NCBI RefSeq assembly: GCF_000237925.1
Contig: NC_031498.1
Location: 20,686,422 to 20,750,421, forward strand
Source of the DNA: Schistosoma mansoni
Taxonomy: Eukaryota > Platyhelminthes > Trematoda > Strigeidida > Schistosomatidae
DNA: 64,000 nucleotides
Reading direction: 5' to 3'
Positions 1 through 15,400 of this stretch are shown here, piece by piece (position 1 is the stretch's first letter; each line of letters starts with the position of its first letter). A model generated the notes under the pieces. That model was not told the DNA's origin, searched no databases, and saw only the letters and a program-made list of their open reading frames with translations. A program made the position numbers and the translations under genes.

Positions 1-280
1 AGTGTCATGTTCATAAAAGACATATGTAGGTCGATTTAGCTAATTGAAATGAAATCTCCAATGAAATTATCTTCTTATATCGATCATGCACACACTAAAT
101 AAACGTAAAAATTCTAGATATCACAATGATGCTTTGTGAAATTAATTAAAAAGTTATTTTCATTGAACATTTAATGAATGCTCTGTTGATTATCCTTTCT
201 TTTTCTATACTCTCAATCTTTGTTTTCAAAATATTCTTTATTCATAGATCTCACTTTCCCTTGAATACACAATTCAATAG

Positions 281-473
281 TTGTTGTCATTTTATTATGG
301 ATAATGCACACACACCAAATTTTCGTGTTAAAACTTGTTTATTAGAATATATGAAAGACCTGATCTTAATGATGAGTCCAGATTTAATTGCTAATCCATC
401 AAATGAGGTGATTAATGCAGTTGGAAAAATTATCAGTTGGTCTGCTGAACCAAAATCAGCTGATGTTCGACGG
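281..473 (+). CDS. CLASP: CLASP exon a (end of a TOG/HEAT domain)
   Basis: The acceptor is ttcaatag and the donor gtgagt. The exon enters with one base left from the previous codon and ends in phase 0. It reads CCHFIMDNAHTPNFRVKTC and onward to EPKSADVRR, which matches a conserved block of CLASP TOG3. The acceptor at 280 is chosen because similarity to CLASP starts there. Confidence 0.85.
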
Positions 474-3400
474 GTGAGTACTGTGAATTTTTTTTACTTT
501 ATTGTGCTTTTGTTTATTTTGTGATTGTATATCATCGTTTATTATTCTATCTTTAGCTGTGTTTTATCATAATTTACTCAATAAATGTCCGAATTTGACT
601 CTTATGACAATTTAGTTATGATTAATGACTTTGTAATTTAAAACCTCACTACTTTGAGTCACACTGACCTTGATACACCGGTCTTTATTTAGTTACTAGT
701 CGATATAGTCTCTAATTTTATAAATTTATCCATTAAAAGTACGTGTATCGAGTACAAAAAGACCTAATTTTACGAGCCTCCAAGGTTGTTCTATCGCCAC
801 GCTAGATCAGCTCCCCCCTCTGTTTACCTGACTGACTTACGCCTGTTACTCTCATTGGAGCATAGTCCTCCGACCAGCATTCTGCAATCCACTCTGTCCT
901 CGGCCTTCCTTTCTAGTTCTATCCAGAAAAATAATTCAAACCATTTACCTGACTTAGCTACTTACAATTTTATTTTGTTCCCAACATGCAAAATGGTCAT
1001 GTCGTGTCAAACATCGCTGAAGACAATAGTGTATGAAACAACAAAACAGCTTTAAATCCTGACTTCCAAGTATGGTTGAAACAATACAAACAGAACTGTA
1101 TAAGCACAAATGGAATATACGTTGTATAGAGAATTCCATAATTATAGCTGATTATTTTCTTGGGACATATTATTACAGTTATTCAAATTTGTGTTATTAT
1201 GCTTATCATAGCAACTTAAGCCAATGCACTTCTGTGCCAGGTTCTATGTTGATGATGTCCTTCATCCTCTTGTCATCCATTATTTCACAATATTTCAAAC
1301 TATGTTGACGCGAATTTTCAACTATGTGCAACTAATTAATTGATCATATTGTTATTATTTATTGACTAAAATTTATTTAGTATCTGTTATTGTGTATGTT
1401 CAGTCACGCATGTTCACGGTTAGAATAAAGTCATATTGAAAGCATTGTCACAATAATCTAAGCTGAAAACACATAAATCCATTGGATTTTTTGCAGTTCA
1501 GTTACTTAAATATTTTTTATTCTCTTATCATTTGTTGTTGTTCACAATCTAATTACAATGAAATTGTTAAGATGGTCTTTAGATTAAATCATTAGACTGT
1601 TCGCTATACATAGTTGGATGGTTACACAAATTGTATACACCTGGAAAAGCGTTAAAATATCTGTCTGAACTATATTTCTTCGACAGTCTCTACGTCTCCA
1701 ATAACCAATAATTCAACTTAAAAGTATATATGTATGTTAGTATCAGTGAATTTAGCGATACATTGATTAAAATTATATAGTACACATACTGGCTGCGTAA
1801 GTTTATGTTAGCTTATTGATAAAATAAAATGTTATTTGACACTTCAATGTTTTAATAAGTTTGCTTTAGTATTTGTTCATTAATCAGTTAGCCTACCTTC
1901 TTTCATGTATGAAAACTAAAGACTGGAGATATTAATTCACCATGAAATTTTTGAATGCGAAATTAGGGTTCGTTTAATATCGAAATCATCATTGGATTTA
2001 ACTTCTCACAATCTGATTACTCACTTCATTGGAGAATGTATCTTTCGATCCTGTGAAAATCAAGATATGTACTGTGAAACTGTTTGATATCGGCCATTCA
2101 CATTATTTTGACATCTCTCCTCACCAATGCATTTAAAAAAGTGTGATATCACGTCTACTTCATATGTTTAAAACCTTAATTTTACGGGCAGATACATTTA
2201 TCAGACCTTAGTTTATTTCTAGCTATGTAGAAAAGTTCGCTATTTTTTTTAAAAAAACAACTCATTGTCACGCCACCTTTGCATCAAGCAACATATCAGT
2301 GTTTATGTAAAATAACCATTGATCATAGTGATGTCCAATATCAAATTGCCACCATCATTTTACTTCCAGTTTCTCTTAGTTCTTCAATAATCTTTTTACC
2401 TTCATGCCTAAGCCACTTTCGAACGGATATACTTCTCATTTGTTTCTATTCCCTTGAATGTACATGAATTTATTTTACTCTCTATGTGATTTCCTATCAT
2501 TTTTCCTACCTTGTATTCTCTAGATGGCTTCCCGTGTTGTTATCAAATTGTTCGATTTGAATTCGACAAGTTTTTCTAACTTATTACAATCATTGCCTCG
2601 TGGAGTGCAAGATCGTGCACATGAAGTATTAAAAACCTATCAAAAGACTGCTACAGGTGGCGGTCTAATCAATTTAACCGACACTAATCATAATTCTCCC
2701 TCATGGAAATCATCGTAAGTTAAATTGTTATCATTCTCATTATCATTTATCCTATCTTTAAACTGAAATTCTCTCTCTTTATGACTTAGTTCATTTATAG
2801 ATAAAACACTGTTTATTAATAGATGTTATATTGTTTTCATCTTTGTATAAGTTTAATAATTTGTTTGTAAGTCTTAGGAATCTAAGTTGTTCTTTAATTG
2901 GTTATTTATTTATTCATTATGGCTTTCATTTTGTTTATTGAGTCATATTGTTCATAAATCCTTCAAATACCTTCCTGTTACCTGTATATATATACCGTGC
3001 ATATACACTTATATATTTATCACTAAAAGGTACAATTTAGTAAAATCCTTTACTCCATGCATGTCTATTGTCCCCCCCTTGTGCGTGTGTGTGTATATAT
3101 TTACGTAAGCGTTGTCAGCGTACATGATTACATCGCAATTGTATTCGCTCGTACATCTCATATATTTATGTATCTAGTGTTTTATCTCCCTTATTGTTTT
3201 TATTGTCTTCATTCTCATTCTACTTCTTTTACTCCTACTACTAACACGGCTGTTTCAGTTCAGGATCATTGAGGAAGTATTCTCTGCCTGTAACAACAGC
3301 AGGTCGAAGTTCTATGACTAGGTTTGTATCATTGTTTTTTCTTTGTTTTGTTTTCATTATTATGTTTGGTCCATTAGTGTTTATTTATGCACTTAATCAC

Positions 3401-6400
3401 CTATTTTATTCATGTCATGTCATTTCATGTTTCTATGTGTTGGTTCGTGTGTTTTACGTGGTTGTGTGTGTGTGTGTTTACATTATGTACTGTTCATACA
3501 TATCTTTGCTTTTAATTACGTAGTATAACGTTACATGTTTTAATATTGGGATCTTGTGATTGCTTACCCCTAATTTCACCGTTGATGTATGCATGTTTAC
3601 GTGTTTTATAATTTTGATTGACTATTCACCACTTCTTTACTTACATTTTAGATTTACAAAGTGGCAAAACGCTTGACATATGTTATTTATACCATCATTT
3701 TTACGACTATTTGCCTTTCAACTAGCTCACTTAATACGTTCATAATGGTTGGCCATTTCTCTTTTTGAATACGTTTATAAGTAGTACACCACTCTTTTCT
3801 GATAAGTATCCTTCTCAAACAGACTTATATCATGTAGATTTTTCTTAACGTAGTCGTAATTGCAGTTTAAACAAGACTGGCTACTATGGAAATTGATTTA
3901 GGATCAAAATCTTCAATTTTGTCTGCTAATGATCTCAAGTACACACCATTAATAATTGAAGCATAATGGTGTATTTGCTAAAACACTTAAATTTTAACAA
4001 GTAAGTCATAGATTCGAATCCTAGTAGCCCAATAGTATATGACTAGCCCCTCACTTGTAACTCAAAATTCAGTATATATACCTGTACTTAACTTTTTATG
4101 ATAAATTGTATTGCTATTTTCATTAAGATGTTTTTCATACCTATTTTTCTTCGCATTGGAAAAATCAATAATTGTGATCTGAAGTTGTACGTCTACTTGT
4201 TCATATTTAATTACCCCGAACAAATATACCCATTATTACCTTTAAGTTTATTATCTTTGTTAAACAAAACTTCTATTTAGTCGTATTCATAGGTTCAATC
4301 TATGTTGCTTTCTTTTATCGTCCAATGTCTAATTCCAGTGATCTAGGAGTTAACCTTTTGAAAGAGTCTAGATAATGCTAGACTAAGATTTCAATAACTA
4401 ATAAATAGTACCTTGTCAAAAGATGAAGACTTTCTGATTCTCAGAGTCGTAAGCTATCCTTATATCACTTACACTCAGATGATTATCCATTCCTTCACCA
4501 GGTCACTTTATTATTAATTCCTGTTTTTCGTACTGTAATTTAAAACAGAATAAATTAACATCAATACCTACCAGATGCTATGCTAGTATCGTTTTCAAAA
4601 CTGCCTAAAATCTGAAATCATCTGTTTTAACTAGTGTACGGTTTACAAATTAACCCTTTTTATGTATACTAACACACACACCATATATATATATATATGT
4701 TTAATGAATTGTTTAACTTGTGTTCATGTTAGAAAATGTGTATTTTTGATAATGAATTTATTCCTTGAATGATACATCTCATGCATGTTACTATTACAGA
4801 CAGCTTGGTACTACTGCTTAATTATCTGAATTGATCGAATAGATACTTTACTCATAGGACTTATTACTGAATTCTTATTGAGTAGATAAAAAAATAAAAA
4901 AAGTCGACTGTAGTCCGAAATTAATACATATTATTATTTGTCGCTGATATAGTAGTGTGTTATGGATGATGCGACTTGACTTTCAAATATTAGGTCCCGG
5001 GTTCGAATCCCACAAATCTGTTATAGCTTTACTATATCAAGCATTTTAGCTCGTTATAATAAACAATTATTGAGGTAAACGGTAACATAAACCAGTAATT
5101 CTTTTAACCTAATTAAATAAACCCTAGCGACCGAGATATATACACCAGTTGACCGCTCAGTAGTAACGAATATCATAATTGTGTAGTCCTTCACTTCGGA
5201 TCAAAAAATTATATTTTTCGAGTTCCAATATGAACACTGGTTCCAATTGCTAGCGATTACATGCCATGTACAGTGTTATATCTTCTTTTATGTCCATTCA
5301 CTTGAATGATGACAATAATAACTGTATATTTTAATAACTCGTCAGTCAGCTACAACGTTGGACCAGGCACATATGTGCATCGGTCCATGTTACCACATCT
5401 CATTAGCGCAACAAGATGAACACCGAGTTCATGGAAGTAGTTACTTCAATGGTAGTACTATATATAGGAAAGATTGTGTATGAGGATATAGTACAGGAAG
5501 AAAGAATCGGTTGGTAAAAAGACAGATATACTGTAATTTTTATCTCACAGTTTAAGGGAAGACAAAGATTGTATACATCTACGCCATTGTGATTGATTCT
5601 GAGCTATGTCACCCAGAGTCTCCGACCACTGGTCACCATAGCCACGCGAACCCCAACCAAGTAGTCTACATCTACCAACATGCCTCAGATTAAAAGTTAG
5701 GGATTTTGTGAACTGGTGCCATTTTTTTATTTGACCTCTCCTAATGTTCTTCTAACCGCCTCCACCACTGGTCAACATTGCGCGTTGAATCCTTCATAGT
5801 ATGATGATGTATTCTGCCAAACGAAGAATAGTATTCCTGTGATCGACATCATTCAGGTATTTTGTACAGTGTATTAACAATAAGTTATAATTTTGATGTG
5901 CATTATCTGAGTCTAATATTGGTATGCAAGCTTTCTACACACAAACCCAACACAAGTAGGAAAGTTTTTATTGACTAACTGAATCGACGTGTATGTGTAT
6001 CCAGTCGTTTGTGTGTCTGTTATCTTAGTAATTAACCCTCCAATGGTGGATGTCTTATCCCTTAAGAATAAAAAAAAATCTCACGTATACTTTTCATTTG
6101 ACCGGTCCCTGACTGATTCAATCTATCAGTTATATGCTTATTTTTGGTTTATTGTAATAACTAAACTTCAGTGATATCAAGATTATTTTCTCACAATCAT
6201 CATCTTTTTTTTATGTGATGATGGGTTTCCGACACTGGGATCCACCAAAACTAGTATTAGCTTGTAAGTGGCTAACTTACTTAGCTAATACTTCTTACTT
6301 ACCCCACTTCGACAATTTGATTAGTTTCAATTTTGTTTATAAAATGAACAGTTTTAGGAATACATCCACCTATATTAAATGATTCTAATCAAAATAGTGT

Positions 6401-9400
6401 TATCTATTTGCTGACATCATTTCCTCCTATTTAATTTGCATTAGTGTTAATAATGCTACTACAAAACATACTACCGTAAAAAGAATTTTGATTATATGAC
6501 TAATTTTAAATTTGATTTATACACACACATACATGTGTTTATATTTACACTAACAAATATAAGTTGATCTGTTTATGTTCAATAATTCAAATGTGTATTC
6601 GTTACATTTCTTTTTCACCAAAATAGCATGTTTTGATTAATCTACTTTCACCAATTGTGTGCTCATTGTCAATCTATTCTTGAGTTTATCACTATGCATA
6701 AATTCATACGTATACTTCGTCTATAGGATTATCTTTTAAGTTTTATGATATCTTTTTATAGATCTGTTGATCAAGATCATACGATTTTCTCACCACCAAG
6801 TAGTGGACGATATGGATCAATTAGTGGACCATATTATTCTTCACAACGTTCTCATAACTCTGCTGGTAGTGACAGTGGTCGAGTAAGCCCTGAAAGTATG
6901 AATCGTATTATTCGTGAAACAACTGATGGTCTTCAATCACTTTCAATGGGTGCGAGTGGGGGTGGTATTCTAACTTCAGTAGGAATAACAAGTCCAACAC
7001 GCAGAGTATCCGCTGATCCCAGCTTTACAACTAACGATTATACATATGCTACAAATGGTAATACAGGTGTATTACGTACAGTTCAACCAAATAATTTCCC
7101 TAATTCACAACCAACAGCATTACAGTCACCTAATATTATTCCTTCTAATGTAAATCCATCATATGCTTCCTCACAAGGTACTACTGCTTCTAATGATCCA
7201 ACACTTCAGTCTACATATGGTTTACGTACAAATAAAGTAAGTGATTATTTATAAAACTGTATTATTACATCCAGCGTCCGATTTCCAGTGATCCGCATTT
7301 CTTATGAATAAATGTATAACTTAGTGAAACTATAAGCTGCATTGTTTATTCAATTAACTGCCTTTGATTGTAATTATCATAATTTACCCAGGTACATATA
7401 AAATTGTGAATAATTTATTGACGTACTTGTCTTTTATCATTTAACAATAACTGATAAATACTGAACCGATTTAAGCTTTAGTAGTTGAACAGTATCATCA
7501 ACTCTGTTACACGGATTTGTGTACCTTATCATACAGTATTTATTCGCATTCGCGTTATAACTCATTCAAATAAGATATGCTCAATTGGTGTTAGAGGTTG
7601 TGATCAATTACCACAGGACGAAAGTTTTGACCACTGATCCAATGTGCATCGATTTAGTTTTGGTACAATCAAACGGAAGTGTTCTTATAATATATGAATC
7701 GGCGACAAACTTAATGACTACCTTCATAGTACCACATTTTATTAAGTCTCAGGTTATTAATTAACTACACTTGACCTGTTACTGTTAAACATTAAATTTT
7801 TTAAAATTTTCTCATTATCCAAGTACTTGGATATAAGCATAACAGTATGGGCTAATGATACGTGGTTTCTAGAAATAAACTAGGTGTGGTGCATCTTGAT
7901 GTAGGACTTAGTAACAACTAACGTTGAACGGCTATAACCACTAAGCCACCGTTGTTAAGGTATCATAATTACAAAAAAATACCACTGTTTTGTGTAGATT
8001 TCTGAACACCTTAAAACTCCAATAAAGTTGAGTTTTGAGTTGATCGATACTAATTCATCCAAAAACAAGACGAATTGATTAATAAAATCATTTCGACTAC
8101 GCTGTACAACGAATCTGCTCTTACCGACTATCAATCTAAAATTTTGACTTTTAATTCAGTTAATACATATCATATTTCTCTATTAAGTCATTCATAAGTC
8201 TTATGTTGAATATAAGAATGCTTGTTTGTTCCTTCTTTTGTTCTCTATTCATCTCTTTATAATGTTGATTTAATGACTCTTAATACACAGATAATTTTAA
8301 TGTATGCTGCGCTTCGTAATTTTCTATACTTGACTGGATAACATTGATTTCTTGCTAGGTTGTGTTCACTTGTCACTAATAATCTCTACACTAGACTCAA
8401 TGAATCAAAATCTCCTTTTATTTATTATGTACAATTATTGTTTCTATTTTTGATTATTTTTCAGGCTCTTTTAAATACACTTATCAATTATGATCCTGGT
8501 GATGGTAAGTGAAATTAATTTGTTTTACTATTCTCTTTCCTTTCATTTGTTCCTCTATGTATATATTTAATATTATTTTCCTGTGTTGTTAATATAAGTG
8601 GAAATATGTCTTTAAATTTATTAAAATAAACTTTGGATATGTCAAAGACTACAAAGAAAAAATCAGTCATGTTATATTTATTTAAACAAAAGTTGATTAT
8701 AAAATCAAAGAGTCGTTTTACATGTGTAGCCCAGCATTTGACTCCGGTTTAATCGTACGAAGATGCTATAAACATAAATGTTTCATTCAAATCCTTATAT
8801 TACCTAGGCTAACCCCGCTTATGTGATGGCGATAATAAGAAGACAAATACGGGTTGCGTTGAGGGATTTTTACTTCAAAAACTCGTTAATCCATACAGAC
8901 AATCAGAATAAGGAGCAGGGCAGCAAAGCGGGAAAGATGAGGGAGCCAACTCGATTTGATCAAGCGTGATTCAATATTTATATTCAGACAAAAATAAGTT
9001 ACAGATATGTGATGAGTAGGATAAGCAACTAACTCACATACGCTCATATAAAAAACAATCAGCTTTAATAAGCGAATAATTAACGAGGTCAAAATAAGAC
9101 TAAAGAAGAATGAGTAGATTGGTTTGTCCGGAAGCTAGAATAACCCTTGTGAGTTTGACATGGCACCAGACACTGCATATGTATACTGTCTGCTCTCCAT
9201 TTCAAAATTTCTCCCTCTTTAAGTATAATATGAAGTACATCGAATTTAAGCCACAATTCTTTAATACATAGAAGTTCGTTATTCAATTGCAATATGGACT
9301 GTGAGAATTTTTTTTTATTTCGTCAGATTTTTTTATGATTTCAACACATATGGGCATCTTTTTCTATAGCCTGTTTTCTAAAAGTTTCTTTCCTAAAACC

Positions 9401-12400
9401 GCCGTTACAATAATTATTATATTTTAAACGTAACACAATTAGGATTCTCATTTCTGCTAACAAATAATCAAAAAAAAGTTATATACCTTACTATCATGTT
9501 TTTGTTTAACTAAATATCGCTCTGTTTTGGAAATTTACTCTTAAATTACTTAACCTGTTCAATGTATAGTTCGTTCAGACTACAGCTCTATTGATCGATT
9601 TATTGTACCCACATAGAACACTACACTATATCTCAACTAATCCCAACTTGAATTTCATCTCGAAACTAGCCAGTCATTCATAAGTAATATGATAATCTAA
9701 TACTATCATTCATTGACCCTATCTGCCACACCCGAGCCTGCTTCAGTGTGACCACCCGGGCAGTATCACAAGCCTCACAAAGATCATATGATTAGTGTAG
9801 CGCATATGTATTCGGTGCCTTGCACCAATGTTTATATGTTCAAATAAATAGATAAACAAGAGGAAAATAACAATATAAATACCAAAGCAGTAGTGTGGTG
9901 GACGCTACTCACGAGATTGCTTATAAGTAATATGTTGCGTAATATGACCTTGAAGTTGTTGGACGAAGTGGAGAGTTTTAGTAAAGGAAAACTTCTGCGT
10001 AGGCAGAACACTTGTAGACTAAACAAGATGACAGTTCAAATTGCAGAACACATCGAAAGATGGTTGAAGTCTATATATGTACTGTATAAACTCTTTATAA
10101 CTCACGATAAGTATATATATATATATAACATTCTTTTCATTTTTTGTACTTACCTATGTACTTAGTTCAATTTGTTATCATATTTTCCTATAATGAATGA
10201 AATTATTTTTCATTCACTACTGTCATAATCATAATGCATATTTTACAATGAATAGGGCCAAAATTAAAAAAACCTGTAATTGGTTACCAAACATTAAAAA
10301 AAATACGTGGTAAGCTTTCGTTTTGCTGATCGGAAAAGAAAAAACGGTAGAAAAACAAAACATTTTCATCACTATGTTTGTTTGTTTGTTTATCACTAAT
10401 ATAAGTCAAAGCACTTATACGTTGTTACATGTGTTAGAGCTAGCTCTGTAGTGAATGTATTGGTATTTGTGTTCATGTTGTTGTTGTTGTTAGAACAGTA
10501 AAGATGATTAATTGTTCAATGTATGCTATTTGTGATTGTTTATTTACTTAGTTTGTAAATTCTCCTATCTTGCACACTTTTTTTTCTCTCTCTACGGCTA
10601 CTTAGAGTTAATTATCTCTGTAAATATTGTTGCTTTCCACTATGATTATTATTATTATTTATTAATAATTTTATGGTGATTTCTGTGTACATTTTATGCA
10701 ATCATGCTGTGTATTTGTTATTATTTATTTATTTATGTATGCGTAAATTGTAGTACACACTTTTTTTCTTCATTACCTTGTCTTTTAATTGTTTGTGTGT
10801 GTTTGTCCGGTATTCACGGATCCTACAATTTGATGATGTTAATTATGTGATAATCACGCAATAAAGCATGTATTATCTGTTGTATGCGCATATGGCATAT
10901 CAATGTTCATGTCAATGTACAATTCCTTTACAAATATACAGTCTACATATTAATTTATACTTTCCAATTTTTTTTTCTTTATTGTTGTTTAGAAATGCCC
11001 CCAGAAGATATCATGTCTGAAATACTCCAGGAATTATCGAATCACAATGAACGGTAAGATAGATTAAGATTTTTTTTCGTGGATTTTCCCTGTCCTTTTC
11101 AGTTCACAAATGTGTTTTCTTTTAATATGTTTGTGATTTTGATTTGTGTATCAGTGTTGTTTTTCTCGAAACTTATCCTTTTTTTAAGATGCACTATACT
11201 GTGACGATAATGAAACCAATTGGTAAACTTAGATTTTGATAACTATGTATTGATTTTCTTCAACTAGCCCAATATCAAATTGAGTACTCCGCAATACAGT
11301 CTCAATTTGACTAGCAATGTTCTAACTGTTGTTCGCTTTTTATTTGATCAGTTTTCTGTTTTCATTTGTTGATAGACAATCTGTCAAGGCAATTTATCCT
11401 TTCCTCATGCCCTGGATAATTTTGTCGGGGTATTTTTATTCTTTCCATTCTCAAAAGTATCTTTCTTGTTTTCTTTTTCTCAACTTTCTTATGTTAATTG
11501 TATCTGTCCTTGCGTTCATCGAGCGTGAAACTAACTTACCTGTGTTCGCCCATCGAGTGAATTTCTTTCAATTCAACTCTTAATGTTTACTTGAATGTGT
11601 GTTACATTTTTGTTTCATTGGTTTGTCTAGTTTTTTGTTAGAGATTTCTTCATGTTCTGCTAACAGATATTAGTTGAGTATTAGACAATAATTTTTCTTT
11701 TCGAAAATGTACTGGATAATTGTTTGTTGTAGCTAACACTGTACAACAACTGAGTAAACTTTGATACACATCAATTCAATAATTGTGTTGTCACAAACTT
11801 TATCCTTCGTGAAGCACTTTTTCTTCGGAAAAAGTGACAGCCGTTTAACTTCGCTTTCGCATTAAATATAGTTCTCAAAGTTGGTCACCTCTCAGCTCTA
11901 GTGTCATTTGTATTATATATATATATATATATATATATATTGATAAATGACAGATTGAGTACCGAACCAGGAAGTACTTTAATTTTCAAGTGATTGAATA
12001 TCATATCACTTAGGCATACACGGAACATGAAACGAGTCGACAATCATCAGTGAGTCATGTCGACAAAAGTATTGCAAACTTGTAGTGGCCTGCATAGGTT
12101 ATTCTAACTTCCGAACAAACCAATTTATCCATTCTTCTCAAGCCACATTTTGGACTCGTCACTTAATCACTTTTTAACGCTGACTGTTTTTATGTGGTTG
12201 TTTGTTAGTTAATCGCTTACCCTATTCATCACATATCTGTAATTTATTTTTGTCTCGCTATAAATATTGAGTCAGGCTCGATCAAAACGTTTTAGTTCAC
12301 TCACCTCCACTGTGCATCACTTCGTTCCTCTGACTGTCTGTACGGATCGATAAGTGTATGAAATATACGTATTCAAAACGCATACTCGTATTTGACAAGG

Positions 12401-15400
12401 TCGAAATGTGGCTTGAGAAAAATGAACAAATTGGTCTGTCTAGAAGCTAGAATAACTTATGTTAGCTTGACATATTACCGGTCACTACCGACATCCTCCT
12501 TGAAAGCGGTGGTTTGGCCATATAGTAAGAAGATATCTTTTAATATCTTGCCATTTTCAGTAGTTTTTTGAAAGCTTCGAAGGGTACTGGTAGTCCATCA
12601 ACTGCATCATCTAAATACTCGACGAACGTTTTCAGTTTTTATGTTTGCTACGGCACTGTCTTCTGAAGTTTTTGTTTGGAAACCTATTATTGCCAACAAG
12701 GCATCAGGTTGTCCAGAAGCTATAGAAGACACACTTGATCTTGAAATCCTAGTCCAGAAATTTGGTCGTCCATCGTTGTAGTCTGTTAGCTCTGTAGGCA
12801 GTAATCCTCTTCCTTGACTCAAATATGACTATGGTATATGGTCTGTCTATACGACAAACTGCCGACCAAATATCATTTTGTGGAACTCTTTTACTGCAAA
12901 GATAGTTGACAGAGTTTTCTTCTCAATTTAGCTATTTTTGCTTCCTTTCGTTTTTAATGATCACGCTGCATTGGAGATCACTTTTTCAGATCCATCGGGT
13001 AAAATATGAAGCTTCTGAAGAAGCCTCAAAAGGTAATGAATGTTTCATGTTTAAGTAAGAAATTGGAGGCTATGAGTTGCTTGATTTTCTCGAAAGCTCC
13101 TTGGCAAGTTGCGGACCAACTCCATTCCGCCTTCTTTACCAGTAGGTAGCTCAGTGGAGCATGTAGGTGATTGAGTTGAGATAGGAAAGTTCCGTAATGA
13201 ATGATCGTTCCCAAGAAATATCATAAAGTAGAAATATCCGTTGAGCTGGGCAGGGTTTTTACAGCCTCCATATTCTCTGGATGTGGTGGTCGTCTATCTT
13301 TATCCATTGTGAAACCAAGTTATCGTACCTGTTGCATATAAAAGTCACAATTTCCTGCGATCAGACAAAAACCATATTCGCCTGTGCGTGATAGTTTGGT
13401 CAGGTCTCTTCCATATATCCATTATTTCTTCCATGATTATGATGTCATCCAATTGAGCCGCTGCTCCTGGAATACCCTGTAATATGGCATCCACAATTTG
13501 ATTTCAGAGGGCTTTCATGATTCTTATTTGAGACTGAGACGCTTCATGTAGGCTTCTAAGTGTTCGAAAGAAACGTTCACTGTAGTTTTTTCCATAGCCA
13601 TTGATAAGTCCTCCAACTGAAAGCCTGAATTGGTTTCCTAAGTTTTTCTGATATCCCTAGGCCAAATCTACACGACAACTTAAACACCAGAGAAAAGCCA
13701 CGAAGTCTGAAAATAATGCTTTGCTGCTTGGTTAGTTAAGATAGGAAAACTGAGGGTGTTTATACTATTTCACACGGCCTTTTGCGGATAGTATCACTCA
13801 CTCACTCACTCCTACATTCAGAGTGTGTCTTTGAACCTATTAAACAAATCTGTATCTAGTATATAAGTTAACGATGAGTTGACATCAACAATTCCCCATA
13901 TTTATTCGAACTAGTGTCAACATTATCAGGTGATTTCAACAGTTTTACTGTTTTTACTTTAAGAAATCTCTCTAAATATCATCATTTGTATATTTTCTCA
14001 TTCAGAAAGTGATTTACCTATTTGATGGTTTTCGCTTCTTTTAGTACATTAATTATACAACAATCAGTTAATTAATTACGTGAAGAATTTATCATTTATA
14101 TAAATTTCTCAGTCTATATTTATCTTCTTCAAGTGTTTGAATATAGCCATGTAAATTATTCCTTTTGTTTTGTGAATCAGTGTTAATTACCAACCTAGTG
14201 GTTTGCAAATAATAGATCACATGATATTTCTTCCTTTTTCTAATTAGCATTCAACATCTTTTATGAGCTAGTTTACTTGTTCTTCCCTTTCTCTCTTTTC
14301 CACATAAATGGCATCGTTAAATGCCTTTTTTTTGGTTGTTTTACCTCACATTGGTTATTGTTTACATTAAGTAAAAAAAAGTGACAAATTGATTTTCTTT
14401 CCTTTTAATTGGAAAAAAATCAGTATGTTATCTTCATGTTTGTCAATTAATTTGCTCTCAGTGATTTTTCTCTTCTCCGATTACTTAAATGATTTCTCGT
14501 TACGCCCCTTTTTGTTCGTCGCGGTTTATTTTCTCAAAAAACCGGTATTGATTGGTTTATTGATTTAATGTATTTGCATAATTGTTTTTTTTTCCAACAA
14601 TTATGTTTCATATTCAGTGGAGAAGAAGTTCTATGTAGTGCTTCCCAATCTATACTCCATTCAGCATGTATAAACAGAGATCATTCATTGCATTGTGTGA
14701 TTAATAAAACAAATAGCTTGCTTATAACATTTACCTGACTAGTAGTATTTGTGTGATGGAAAAGTTGTTTTTCCCTCATGCAGAACCTGACTTTAGGCGT
14801 ATGCCCAGGACATTCGGTAATTTCATTTGCAACCACCATATAATCTTACATTCTATGCTTGAATTTATGCATCTGTCAGGGGAGGTTTTACTTCGAGAAA
14901 TCTAGACAATCTCATGCTACAAGGTTTGTTCGATAAAATTATCAGCACGTGTTCAACAAATCGGGACAAAATCCATCTGAACTTCTATTTCCCATGTCAT
15001 CAGTGGTTGTTTTTTTATAATCATGTAATTAAGAAACTCTTATTCGCTTTAGTGACAATTTCTCTCGTAAGCTTAAATTTCGAAAATGGAATACCATTTT
15101 TAACAACAATGCCATATGTATCTTATAAGTTTGAATTTGCTTCAAAATATAGTTTCATTGTTCAGTTATATAATCTGGGGATATCGAAGAAAAAACACAT
15201 TGGATAAGACTTTTTTCGTCAAATTTTCTATCTATGACAAACACATGATTTCCCAATATCTATCATGTAACTAGTGTACATTCCTAATAATACCTCTGAT
15301 CATTAATGGGACCATAAGCCACTATTGATAATGATCGCAAACATAGACACTTTATTTATTTGTGCATACGTGTATACATGTATACATTTTGAAGAGGTGA

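Larger units (their letters stand above)
3322..6761 (+). other. CLASP intron c
   Basis: Contains an (AT)n tract at 4683-4698, degenerate tRNA-like retroposon traces near 4000 and 4938-5030, and an unidentified dispersed repeat at 5560-5800. No further exon could be supported. Confidence 0.6.
8505..10992 (+). other. CLASP intron e
   Basis: Holds the LTR-like fossil (8860-9160), repeat C copy 1 and repeat J. The last kilobase is T-rich with ATT-type low-complexity runs. No extra exon supported. Confidence 0.6.

Noticed and set aside
786-1308. Open frames in CLASP intron a
   Set aside because: The first is the antisense shadow of an RTE LINE stub; the others have no conservation or splice support.
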